Positions 1 through 9,147 of a stretch of 64,000 nt of DNA are shown here, piece by piece; position 1 is the first letter of the stretch, and each line of letters starts with the position of its first letter. The translations under genes and the position numbers were made by a program. The stretch covers positions 59,194-123,193 of the forward strand of contig JAHFED010000011.1 of the NCBI GenBank assembly GCA_023248635.1, in the 5' to 3' direction. The DNA comes from Myxococcales bacterium. GTDB taxonomy: Bacteria; Myxococcota; UBA727; VGSZ01. The notes under the pieces were generated by a model. The model searched no databases. It worked only from the letters and a program-made list of their open reading frames with translations, and had not been told where the DNA came from.

Positions 1-246
1 CGCGCGGCTCTCGTCGAGGCCCTCGTAGCACTGGAGGCGCAGCAGCTTTCGTCTTGTGGCCAGAGAAAGGGCCCGCGCCAGCTCGGTCTTGCCGACGCCG
101 GCCGGTCCCTCGACGAGGATGGGACGCTCGAGTCGGTCCGACAAGAACGCCACCACCGCCGTCGCAGCGTCGGGCAAATAGCCAACCGCGGTGAGCAGCG
201 CTCGCGCGTCGTCGACGTCGGCGAAGCGATGGGCGACCTGGCTCAC
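1..246 (-). CDS. MoxR/CoxD-like AAA+ ATPase, N-terminal part (cut by window edge)
   Basis: Only the first 82 residues are in the window. Reading begins at a GTG (246-244) and shows a Walker A motif, GPAGVGKTE, near residue 46, followed by a stretch ending LQCYEGLDE. That stretch is characteristic of MoxR-family AAA+ ATPases of the CoxD type, which act as chaperones that insert metal cofactors or assemble VWA-domain complexes. The GTG overlaps the TGA stop of the response regulator upstream (GTGA, 246-243), so the two genes are probably translationally coupled. The Walker B, sensor and C-terminal parts lie outside the window, so the exact subfamily cannot be decided. Confidence 0.75.
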   Translation of the reverse strand, partial: MSQVAHRFADVDDARALLTAVGYLPDAATAVVAFLSDRLERPILVEGPAGVGKTELARALSLATRRKLLRLQCYEGLDESRA

Positions 247-1862
247 GGGGCGATGACGCCTTTGCGAAAGAGATCGCGCACCACACTGTCGATGAGCACA
301 GGGTCGACGACGCCGGCGGTGACGACGTCGCGGGGGGTTCCGCCGGTGCTGAGCGCATCGAGAATGGCAAAGCTCGCCGGCGGCGCCGATGCCCGGTAGA
401 TGGCCAACAATTCCGGCCGCACCCGCAGCGCTTGGCCGCTCAGCACGATTCCCTTGCGCAATTGGTCGAGCATGCGCTCGAGCTCGCCGCACAGCTCATC
501 GAGCACCTGAGGGAGCGGCGTCTTGGGTCCGGTCGTGACCGGAGCTGTCACGGGTGCGCGTACGAAGGTGAAGGGGCCGTCGTCGACGAGCAGCAAGGCG
601 CGCAGCGCATCGCGCTGGCGCAAGGTGGCGGTACCCATGGAGCATTGGGCTTCGACGACGTCGCCGTCTTTGAAGCCGACCAGAAAGCGCTGCGACGCCG
701 GCCGCATCGCGAGGCGACCTGTGAGCTGCAAGCGCTCCATCAAGCGCAGCATGGTCTGGGGGCCGATGCCGGCCAGCGTGCCGTCGACGCGGGCCGAACC
801 GCTTTGCAGTTGCACCTCGAGCTGCCGCAGGGGCCGCACGGCCAGAGCAACGGCAGCCACGACGACCTCGGGCCTGGACGATTTCTCGAGGTAGCCGTCG
901 GCGCCGCCGTTGGCGCTCTCGAGCTTGCGCACCAGCTCGCCGTGGTGTGAGAGGAGCAGGAAGGGGGTCTCCCGCAGGCGCGCGTTGCTTCGCACCAGCC
1001 CCAGCAAATCCCAGCCGGTGACCCGCGGCATCATGATGTCGGACAAGATCACATCGGGGGGATGCGCCTTGGCCGCCGCCATGCCCGCTTCGCCGTCGTC
1101 GGCGACTTCGACGTCGAAGCCCTTGCCCTTCAGGAGGATCTGGTACAGGCGCGAGAGATCGGGATCGTCCTCGACAATCAGGCAGCGCGGTTGGCGCAGC
1201 GCCGACAGCTCGGCGGTGGTGGTCGAGGCCACCACCAGGTCGGCGCCTTCGACGTCGAGATCGATGACCTCGAGCGCTTCGCCGACGACGACCTTGGGAT
1301 CGCGGGCTTCCTCGAAGGCAAAGAACACCGGGGCCTCGAGCGCGACCAAGAGGGCCAGCGCCTCTCCCCCGCTTTTGCCACCGGCTCGAGCCAGGTACAC
1401 GGAACCGTTGTCGACGACGACGTCGCCGCCGGGGCTGCCTTCGACGCCGACGCGAAGCACGCCGCTGGCCTTCTGCAGCGCCAGTTGGGCGAGGGCGCGC
1501 ACCACCGGGCGCTCGCTGGGCAGCGGGGCCCCGAGGATGTTCTCAATGCTGCCCAGGGTCGACGGCGACACGACCCGTGCGACCCCCTGGCGGAGAAACA
1601 CCACCGCCTCCGCCGGACGCAGGTGGGCCACCACGATGACGGGCCGCGTCGCCGACGTCGCCACCAGTCCGACCTCCTGCTGATCGGGCACGCGCGGCAG
1701 GACGATCACGTCGGGGAGAAAGACCCGCTGCAACAGCAGCGCGTGTCGGAGATCTCCAGCCACCAGCGTGTGCGGGCGCTTGGTCGACCAGCGCTCGAGA
1801 TCGGGATCGAGCACGGGACCGACGACGACCACCCGCCGCGTTTTGGCAGGCGCAGCGCTCAT
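243..1862 (-). CDS. Multi-domain response regulator with DUF4388-like modules
   Basis: This is a 539-residue cytoplasmic signalling protein. A clear receiver domain lies at about residues 226-345: the acidic pair E231/D232, phospho-acceptor D275 in the segment VILSDIMMP, and a conserved Lys in YLEKSSRP. Residues 1-115 look like a degenerate receiver. Residues 120-200 and about 355-470 resemble the DUF4388/PatA-like modules common in myxobacteria, and the last 60 residues look like a small winged or degenerate helical domain. No DNA-binding or enzymatic output domain is recognised, so output is probably by protein-protein interaction. The start is the ATG at 1862. The gene overlaps the following MoxR-like ATPase by 4 bp, and no cognate histidine kinase is adjacent. 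Family assignment outside the receiver is inference. Confidence 0.8.
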   Translation of the reverse strand: MSAAPAKTRRVVVVGPVLDPDLERWSTKRPHTLVAGDLRHALLLQRVFLPDVIVLPRVPDQQEVGLVATSATRPVIVVAHLRPAEAVVFLRQGVARVVSPSTLGSIENILGAPLPSERPVVRALAQLALQKASGVLRVGVEGSPGGDVVVDNGSVYLARAGGKSGGEALALLVALEAPVFFAFEEARDPKVVVGEALEVIDLDVEGADLVVASTTTAELSALRQPRCLIVEDDPDLSRLYQILLKGKGFDVEVADDGEAGMAAAKAHPPDVILSDIMMPRVTGWDLLGLVRSNARLRETPFLLLSHHGELVRKLESANGGADGYLEKSSRPEVVVAAVALAVRPLRQLEVQLQSGSARVDGTLAGIGPQTMLRLMERLQLTGRLAMRPASQRFLVGFKDGDVVEAQCSMGTATLRQRDALRALLLVDDGPFTFVRAPVTAPVTTGPKTPLPQVLDELCGELERMLDQLRKGIVLSGQALRVRPELLAIYRASAPPASFAILDALSTGGTPRDVVTAGVVDPVLIDSVVRDLFRKGVIAP

Positions 1863-1929
1863 GACTGGCGTCTCATCATCGTCGAAGCGGTAGCACAGCC
1901 CCTGGGCGTCGAGAACGTGCGCCGCGGGA

Positions 1930-3069
1930 TCAACGCGCTTGCAAAATGGCGCGGGCGACGCGGTCGGCGAAACGCACGCCCTGGGCGCTCAGGTGCAAGC
2001 GGGAACCGCGCTCGACGACGTCACCCCTCTCCACCGACCGGGACAAGGCCGCAGTCACCCCAGGCGTGAGCGAGGTGCAATGAAGCTCAGCCAGGGCGAC
2101 GACGTCGACCCCGGCCTCTTGATCCCGCAGGCCAAAAGCCAGGGCTTCGCGCAGCGCGTGGGCCGGCTCGAGGCGTTCGACGTCGACGTCGGCGTCGCAA
2201 TCGAGCTGCCAGGCCCCGAGGCGGCCACGGTTGTGTCGGCGTCGCACGCTGCCGTCGGCGAGCACGGCGAAGGAGTGGGCTCCGGGTCCCAGACCGAGGT
2301 AGTCGCCGCGCTGCCAGTAGAGGCGGTTGTGGCGCGATGCCTTGCCGGGCCGCGCGTAGGACGAGACCTCGTATTGCTCGAAACCCTGCTGGGCGCACAA
2401 GCGCTGCACCTGCTCGTAGGCCTGCGCCTGTACGTCGTCGTCGACCGCGGCCCTCTTGTATTGAGCGATCAACTGCACCAGCGGCGTCCCGGCTTCGACG
2501 GTCAGCAGGTAGGCCGACACGTGGCCGACCCCAGCCGCGGCGGCCTTGGCGATGTCGTCGTGCAAGCGCTGAGGACCCTCGCCCGGCACGCCCACGATCA
2601 AATCGACGCCGACGTCGACGCCGCTGGCCACCAAGGCTGCGATGGCTCGAGCGCCGCCCGCGCCGTCGTGGGCCCGTCCGAGGTAGCGGAGCACGTCGTC
2701 GTCGAAGCTCTGCAGACCCACGCTCACGCGCGTGAAGCCTGCGGCCGGCAATCCCCCAGCGACGTCGTCGTCGATGTCTTCGGGGTTGACCTCCAGCGAG
2801 AGCTCGGCTCCCGCCTCGACCCCGCGCGCTTGGATCAGACCGAGCAGGCGAGCAAGCTCCGCAGGCGACAACGACGACGGCGTCCCTCCGCCCAGTGACA
2901 CCGTTTGCACCGGCCAGGCGATCTCGGTGTGGCGGCGCGAGAGCTCGGCTGCGACGGCGTCGACGAAGCCTGTGGTGTCTGCACCTACCTCGATGGCGAA
3001 GTCGCAGTAGGGACAGCGTCGTCGGCAGAAGGGCACGTGTACATAAACGCCCCGCGCGCGGGCGCTCAT
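1930..3069 (-). CDS. hemW: HemW-like radical SAM protein (coproporphyrinogen oxidase-like)
   Basis: The protein has 379 residues from the ATG at 3069; the reading frame continues 5 codons upstream to a GTG. The radical SAM cluster motif C-x3-C-x2-C is at residues 15-22 (PFCRRRCPYCDF), followed by the GGGTPSSL SAM-binding motif and a segment with SRHNRLYW and DYLGLGPGAHSF, both typical of HemW rather than HemN. HemW proteins bind haem and [4Fe-4S] and are thought to be haem chaperones; they lack the fourth Cys of true oxygen-independent coproporphyrinogen III dehydrogenase (HemN). A HemN_C-like domain ends the protein. It lies 68 bp downstream of the response-regulator start on the same strand. 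The family call is firm; the haem-chaperone role is from family knowledge. Confidence 0.88.
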   Translation of the reverse strand: MSARARGVYVHVPFCRRRCPYCDFAIEVGADTTGFVDAVAAELSRRHTEIAWPVQTVSLGGGTPSSLSPAELARLLGLIQARGVEAGAELSLEVNPEDIDDDVAGGLPAAGFTRVSVGLQSFDDDVLRYLGRAHDGAGGARAIAALVASGVDVGVDLIVGVPGEGPQRLHDDIAKAAAAGVGHVSAYLLTVEAGTPLVQLIAQYKRAAVDDDVQAQAYEQVQRLCAQQGFEQYEVSSYARPGKASRHNRLYWQRGDYLGLGPGAHSFAVLADGSVRRRHNRGRLGAWQLDCDADVDVERLEPAHALREALAFGLRDQEAGVDVVALAELHCTSLTPGVTAALSRSVERGDVVERGSRLHLSAQGVRFADRVARAILQAR

Positions 3070-3111
3070 GCGGAAGTGCCCCACTGTGGCGCCTTCATCG
3101 CGGCCTCGTCT

Positions 3112-3678
3112 TCACGGAGGCACCACGACGCTGGGATGGGTGACTTCGGTGGTGCGCGCGCGTTTCCACGCCCGAGGCCAGTGCTCGCGAAGCAGGGCGA
3201 GGGCGGCGGCGTGGGCGGCCGCGTCGCGGGCGAACACGCAGGGATCGGGAACGACCACCTCGTAGCCTCGGGCGAGGGCGTCGGCGGCGGTCAGCAGCAC
3301 GGCGGTGTGGGTCTCGAGCCCGACGAGCGTGACCCGTCGAATGCGCCGGTGCTGCAGCTGCGCGTCGAGGTCGGTGGCAAAGAACGCCGACGGCGCTGGC
3401 TTTTTGAGGACCCGTTCGTCGGAGCGGGGTGTCAGCTCCTGGATGACCACCGACGACGTCTCATCGTGGGCAAAGACCACCATGCGTCCGCGCTCGCGGA
3501 AGTACCGCAGCTCGCCCTGCACAAAGCGCACGATCCCCGTCGCTCCTTCGAGAGCTGCGCTGCCGCGGAAGCGATCGAGGGTCATGTCGAGCACGAGCAG
3601 CGCCCGATCCGACTCACCCGGTGAGCTGGGTCTTCCCGCCCCCGCAGCTTCGTCGTCGCTCCCTTGGTCTTCATTCAT
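3112..3678 (-). CDS. Isochorismatase-like cysteine hydrolase homologue lacking the catalytic Cys
   Basis: This 188-residue protein has an isochorismatase/nicotinamidase fold. The general-acid Asp is present (LLVLDM, D31) and a Lys is in the expected place (K92 or K93 in VLKKPAPSAF). Where family members have a nucleophilic Cys in a GxxTHxCV-type motif, this protein reads GLETHTAVLLTA, so the Cys position is A126. If this alignment is right, the usual hydrolase chemistry is lost and a binding or regulatory role is more likely. The ATG at 3678 was chosen because everything upstream in frame is antisense to the sigma-factor gene. It is divergent from that gene across a 336-bp gap. Confidence 0.8.
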   Translation of the reverse strand: MNEDQGSDDEAAGAGRPSSPGESDRALLVLDMTLDRFRGSAALEGATGIVRFVQGELRYFRERGRMVVFAHDETSSVVIQELTPRSDERVLKKPAPSAFFATDLDAQLQHRRIRRVTLVGLETHTAVLLTAADALARGYEVVVPDPCVFARDAAAHAAALALLREHWPRAWKRARTTEVTHPSVVVPP

Positions 3679-4014
3679 GTCCTGCCTCGCTCCGGATCTA
3701 TCTGCAGGATCTGCGAGACGAGCCCGCATCTGGAACATCAGAGCAACGAAGCGACTGCGAAGAGGCCTCGCTCTGGCTCCGGCGTCGCTGGCTCGCGGCG
3801 CAGAAATAGACCCCTGGTCTGAAGCGTTGATGCCCGATCCCGCGGTGTCAACGGTCCCAAGCGCCACACCGGCGCAGACCCGGACCGCCGTCGCAACGTT
3901 GGGGAACTGCGGGCATCCCACGGATGTTCTGGTCCGTGCGGTGCTTACGTCTTTCACAGAGTCGATGTTCCAGACCTGGCGCATCTCAAGTGTCTCGAGC
4001 CTGGGAGGTGGGTC
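3679..4014. other. Divergent intergenic region
   Basis: This 336-bp gap separates two divergent genes, so it must hold at least two promoters. It is less G+C-rich than its surroundings. I see no RNA gene. A strong Shine-Dalgarno sequence (GGGAGGTGGG, 4001-4010) precedes the sigma-factor ATG. No promoter element is clear enough to call. Confidence 0.5.
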
Positions 4015-4947
4015 ATGAGCGAGAAGTCCGCGTCGTCGGTTGCGCCTGAGAGCCGACAGCAAGTGAGCCAACACCCCCTGCGCGCACGACGCCGTCCTGG
4101 GCCGCCGGGTGCGGATGCGCCGGCCGCCATCGAAGGCGGGCTCGAGGATGCCGCGCGCGTGCTCGAGCTGGTCGAGTCGGGTGTGTTGCCCGGTGAAGGT
4201 CCGCCACCTTTGCCGATCGCGGTCGACCTCAACGGCAAGCCGCGCCGGCGTTTGACGGCCGAAGACGAAGCAGCGCTCGGGTATCGGATCCAGACCTGGG
4301 GCGACGTCGACGCCCGCAACGCGCTGGTGTTGGCCAACCTCGGGCTCGTGCACCTCGTCGCCAACCAGATGCGCCGCTCCGGGCTGCGCTACGAAGACCT
4401 CGTGCAGGAGGGCACGCTGGGGCTCTTGCGGGCCACAGAGACCTTCGAGCCCGATCGCGGCGTGCGCTTCTCGACCTATTGCGTCTATTGGATCCGCGCG
4501 AAGATCCAGCGCCTGCTGCAGCGCCTCGATCGTGACGACACGCCCTCGATCGCGGGGGCCGAGATGGAGACCCTCGCCGGAGGCCGTCGTCGTCGTCCCC
4601 GTGCCCGCGCTGTGAGCCTCGAAACTCCGTTGGGCTCGGGGGCAGATGGAGACGAGCGCAGCGTCGGCGACCTGATCACCGACGGCGGCGAAGACCCCGA
4701 AGACGTCACCCTGCGCTTCGAGCGTGACCGCGCCGTCGAGCAGGCCTTGAACGACATCGCCCGCGAGATCGGCGATCCGCGCTTGTTGACCATCATCGAA
4801 AAGCGCCTGCTGGCGGAGGAGCCCGAGACGCTGGCGACGTTGGGCGATCGCTTGAACCTGTCGCGCGAAGGCGCCCGCCTCCTCGAGAATAAGGTGCTCA
4901 AGCTCGCGCGCCAACGCCTCGACGCCTTCGACGAACGCGAGGCCTGA
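4015..4947 (+). CDS. RNA polymerase sigma-70 family factor, RpoH-like group
   Basis: The product is 310 residues. Region 2 spans about residues 98-170: N-A-L-V-L-A-N-L-G-L-V-H-L-V, then YEDLVQEGTLGLLRA for core binding and FSTYCVYWIRAKIQRLLQR for -10 recognition. After an acidic linker, region 4 lies at about 245-305 with a helix-turn-helix around LATLGDRLNLSREGARLLE. A classical RpoH-box motif was not seen and a non-conserved Pro/Arg-rich N-terminus of about 75 residues is present, so I call it RpoH-like or group 3 rather than the heat-shock sigma itself. The ATG at 4015 has a strong SD at suitable spacing. It converges with the ABC ATPase gene. Target promoters cannot be inferred. Confidence 0.88.
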   Translation: MSEKSASSVAPESRQQVSQHPLRARRRPGPPGADAPAAIEGGLEDAARVLELVESGVLPGEGPPPLPIAVDLNGKPRRRLTAEDEAALGYRIQTWGDVDARNALVLANLGLVHLVANQMRRSGLRYEDLVQEGTLGLLRATETFEPDRGVRFSTYCVYWIRAKIQRLLQRLDRDDTPSIAGAEMETLAGGRRRRPRARAVSLETPLGSGADGDERSVGDLITDGGEDPEDVTLRFERDRAVEQALNDIAREIGDPRLLTIIEKRLLAEEPETLATLGDRLNLSREGARLLENKVLKLARQRLDAFDEREA

Positions 4948-5010
4948 ACTCCGCTGGAGCCAGTCGACGAGAACGCGCGCGCCCCGTGAGGGGCCCTGCC
5001 AGAGCGCTCG

Positions 5011-5738
<728 letters not shown>

Positions 5739-5742
<4 letters not shown>

Positions 5743-7208
5743 GGCGCGGGACCCATCAGATCGGCGAAGGGTGGGAAGGGTCCGATCTTCTTCGTGCAGC
5801 TGCTGTCGAGGTCTTTGGCGGTCCCGGCGTTGACGAAGTCGGCGACGATGTCCTCGACGCAGCCGCGGGCCAGGATGCTGTGGCCAAGCCCCGGGATCAC
5901 GATGTGGGCGTGGTCGGCGAACTGCTTTTCGATGCGCCGGGCGTGTCGCGGTGGCGTGATGGGGTCGAGCTCCCCCGACAGCAGCAGCGCCGGCGTGGTC
6001 GTCGCCTTCATGCGTGGCTGGGGCACGTTTGCGTGCGGCCACTGGGCGCACAGGGCGCGGATGTACGGGCGTTCGTCGTCGAAGACCGCATCCTTGGGTG
6101 GGGGCTCGTCGCCGAAGAAAGGTGCGTCTTCGGCACACAGGATCGAGGCATTCACCGGCCCGTGGATGGCGTCCTCGAGCTGCTCGCCCACCGAGATCGC
6201 CAAGGCCACCAGAGGCGTGAGGTCACCAGCGACGTCGGCGGATCCCTCGCGCCGGGTCGCTTCTCTGGGACCGCCCGCTTCCGTGTCCGTGAGAGGCGAC
6301 CCGGAGCGACCCGTGGATCCGAGCGCGCGCTGCAACACCGGTCCGAGCAGGGCCCGGCTTTCGTCGGCATAGAGCAACATGCGGACGGTGCCGTTGACGA
6401 CGTCGGCGTTGACCGTGAGCTCCATCGGCAGGGCCGTGGTGGGATGGGGCACCTTGACGATCTGCGGGGCTGCCTTGAGCCGTGCCTTGAGCGCCACAAA
6501 GCTCTGCACGACGTCGTCGCCGGCTGCGCGCAGGGCCGCCGTCATGTCCGCGGGTACGTCTTCGCCCAGCGCCCGGTCCAGCGGGGCCACGCCGTCGAGG
6601 ATCAAGGTGCGCGCGCGACCCGGGAAGAGCTGGTCGTAGACGACGGCGAGGCGTGTTCCGTAGCTGATGCCGAGGACGTTCCAGCGGGCAAAGCCCAAAG
6701 CCCCGCGGACGGCGTCGACGTCGCGGGCGGCATCGGCGGTGGTGATGAAGTGCGGATCGAGGGTCAAGGTGCGCGCGCAAGCGAGGGCTGCGTCGAGGTC
6801 CTCTTGGTTGCGCACCCGCTCGCTGAGAGGGCGCTCGTCTTTGCACGACTGAGGCTGGGAGCGACCGGTGCCGCGAATGTCGACGAGCACGAGGGCGTGA
6901 TCGGCGCGCAAGGCAGACACCAGGGGCAAGAGCGCAACGAAATCACGGGTCGCGGCCTGCCCTGGTCCGCCCGCCAACAGCACGATGGGATCGGGGCGCG
7001 GCGAGGTTCCCGTCGGCGACAACACGGCGAAGCCGATGCCCACGGTCTGCTCGGGATGAGCAGGATCGATGGCGACAGCGACTTCGCCGCAGGAGGCGTA
7101 GGCGCGCGCGCCGGTGGGATGCCCCAGCGTGCACGGCGTCAGCGGCGCCGGAGCCGCAGGGGTCAGGGCACCGACGACGACGACGACGGCCCACGCAAGC
7201 GCTGTCAC
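5739..7208 (-). CDS. Secreted alpha/beta hydrolase, TAP/proline-iminopeptidase-like
   Basis: The protein has 489 residues with a hydrophobic N-terminus (AWAVVVVVGAL) that looks like a signal peptide, predicting a periplasmic or secreted enzyme. The oxyanion-hole motif is LLAGGPGQ, the nucleophile elbow is GISYGT (Ser as nucleophile), and the C-terminal TAP_C-like part holds SGELDPITP (Asp) and GLGHS (His), completing a catalytic triad. The family includes tripeptidyl and prolyl aminopeptidases and esterases. The start is a GTG (7208) overlapping the cyclase stop (GTGA), and the gene overlaps the downstream ABC ATPase by 4 bp. The substrate is unknown. Confidence 0.88.
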
Positions 7209-9049
7209 TCCTGCACCGCGATGCGCACCACTTCGACGTCGCCTTCGATGCCCTTCACCGGCTTGCGGTCCGTGCGCACCGCGTGTCCCGCGGCGGCGAA
7301 GGCATCAACCACCCCTTGCACATCGGGAGCAGCCACCACCGCCCACGAGAGCACCAGCTCGTCGGGCGCAGCCAGGCTCTCGACGCGCGCAGCGATGTTC
7401 ACCGTGCGGCCGAAGTAGTCGACGTTGTCGTTGGCCTCCACCGCCAGGCAGGAGCCCGTGTGCACGCCGACCTTGAGGCGAACGCCGGGTGCGTTGCCCT
7501 CGGGATCGCGCAGGATGCGCAACACTTGGATGCAGTCGAAGCCGGCGCGGGCGGCATCGCTGGGCAGGTCGAAGGCAGCCATCACGCAGTCGCCGACAGT
7601 CTTCACGACGCGCCCGTGGTGTCGCTCGATGGCGCCAAAGAGCAGCTTGAAGTGTTGGCGCACCAAACCGTAGGCGCCGGCGTCGCCCACGCGCTCGTAC
7701 ATCGCCGTGCTGCCGACCAGGTCGGTGAAAAGAATGGCCATCTGGCCGACACCGACATGCTGATCCGGCGACAGGACTTCGTGGCCGAAGAGCTCCCGAA
7801 AGACGTTCAGGCCGACTACGTCGGCGGCGGTGGCGGCCAGGCTGGCGAAGGCGCGGTGGGCCAGCTGCACCCGGTGGGGCTGGTCGTCGGTGTTTTCGAT
7901 GACGATGGCGATGTCCCCCTCGCTCAACGCCGGCAGATTGGCAGGGAAAAACAGCCCTGCGGCTCCCCGCTCGAGGCGCACCCGGGCCGCAGCCGCGCCG
8001 CCGACGGCGACGACGTCGACGAGAGAGGGCCGTTGGACGCTCTGCCCTTGGAGTCGGTAGCGCCCCTTGCCGAGCCTCAGCTGCAAGGCGTGCTCGCTCT
8101 TGGCCCCAATGACGAATTGGGCCAGCCAGCTCTTCGTCGACGCTGGCGAGCCGTGGCAAAACAGCTCCCGCTCACCCTGCCGAATTTGGGGCTCAGGGCG
8201 AAAGGTGGCTTCGACGTTTTGCTCGAAGCTGGTGGTGAAGTCGATGTCGCAAGCCGGACAATGTCCGCCGGCGGGGAGGTCCTTCAGCGACTCTACCGTC
8301 GTCGGGCCCTCGCACGAAGGGCAGAGCACGTCCCAGGAGAGGCGCAGCAAACCGGCCTTGGCCGCGCGCAGAAAGACCAGCAGCGTGCTCTTGCGCTCTG
8401 CCGACCACGCATCGGCGAGCACGTAGGGCCGCATGCGGGCGATGTCGGCGTCGGTGCCGTCGGCGATGTGAAGCACCAGCTGTTCCAGCACAGCCTGTCC
8501 GGCAGGATCGAGGGCCGGGCCGACGTCGACGGCGATGCCGCGCGCCCGCGCCAACACCGCTTCGCGCTGAGGATTGGCGGGGGGCCATTGCACGCCAGCC
8601 ATGAGCAGCTCAGGTCCGCGCGCCATCTCTTCGAGCAGCGCTCGAGCCTGCGACAACCCTGCCCGCAATCGACTGACGACGACGCGGGCGGCGATCCCGC
8701 CCAAGGCCCCTTTGCCCGTCACGTGCAGCGTGTACCGCACGCGGGTCTGGCCGCCGTCGGCGTCTTCGAGGCGGCATTCGGTCTCGAGCCTGTCGAGCAC
8801 GCCCTTGGTGAAGACCCGCACGTTTTTGTAGTGGCGCGGGACATCGAAGGACCAGGGGTACTCGTCGTATTCGGGGGCCAGGAAGCCAAAGGTGCCCTGC
8901 AAATGGGATTTGTCGCCGTCGCGCCGCACCAGCTTGCTGGCCTGCAGCCCGAAGAAGAGCTGGTTGAGGTGCTGCGTGTCGGCCATGACGGTCCACACCT
9001 GCTCCCGCGGCAGAGCGACATCGAAGGTCTCCTCGTGGCTTCGCGTCAC
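7205..9049 (-). CDS. SRPBCC-zinc ribbon-class III adenylyl/guanylyl cyclase fusion
   Basis: This 614-residue soluble protein has three visible parts. Residues 1-145 form an SRPBCC/START-like ligand-binding domain. Residues 150-410 match the DUF5939-type region found before cyclase domains and include a zinc-ribbon-like pair, C243-x2-C246 and C264-x2-C267. Residues 435-605 are a class III cyclase domain with metal-binding Asp residues D443 (ILFTDLVGST) and D487 (TVGDCVMAAF) and the NIAARVESL segment. A ligand-gated cAMP (or cGMP) synthase is the natural reading. The start is a GTG at 9049 with AGGAGCG a few bases upstream. It leads an operon with 4-bp overlaps into the hydrolase and ABC ATPase genes. 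Confidence 0.88.
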   Translation of the reverse strand: MTRSHEETFDVALPREQVWTVMADTQHLNQLFFGLQASKLVRRDGDKSHLQGTFGFLAPEYDEYPWSFDVPRHYKNVRVFTKGVLDRLETECRLEDADGGQTRVRYTLHVTGKGALGGIAARVVVSRLRAGLSQARALLEEMARGPELLMAGVQWPPANPQREAVLARARGIAVDVGPALDPAGQAVLEQLVLHIADGTDADIARMRPYVLADAWSAERKSTLLVFLRAAKAGLLRLSWDVLCPSCEGPTTVESLKDLPAGGHCPACDIDFTTSFEQNVEATFRPEPQIRQGERELFCHGSPASTKSWLAQFVIGAKSEHALQLRLGKGRYRLQGQSVQRPSLVDVVAVGGAAAARVRLERGAAGLFFPANLPALSEGDIAIVIENTDDQPHRVQLAHRAFASLAATAADVVGLNVFRELFGHEVLSPDQHVGVGQMAILFTDLVGSTAMYERVGDAGAYGLVRQHFKLLFGAIERHHGRVVKTVGDCVMAAFDLPSDAARAGFDCIQVLRILRDPEGNAPGVRLKVGVHTGSCLAVEANDNVDYFGRTVNIAARVESLAAPDELVLSWAVVAAPDVQGVVDAFAAAGHAVRTDRKPVKGIEGDVEVVRIAVQE

Positions 9050-9147
9050 GTCCGCTCCTGCATCTCATCGCCGCCGGCAGGTTCGCCGCATCCAGCCCGC
9101 AACACAAGCCGGGTGACGTCGACGATGGAACCTCGTAGAAGCTCGAC

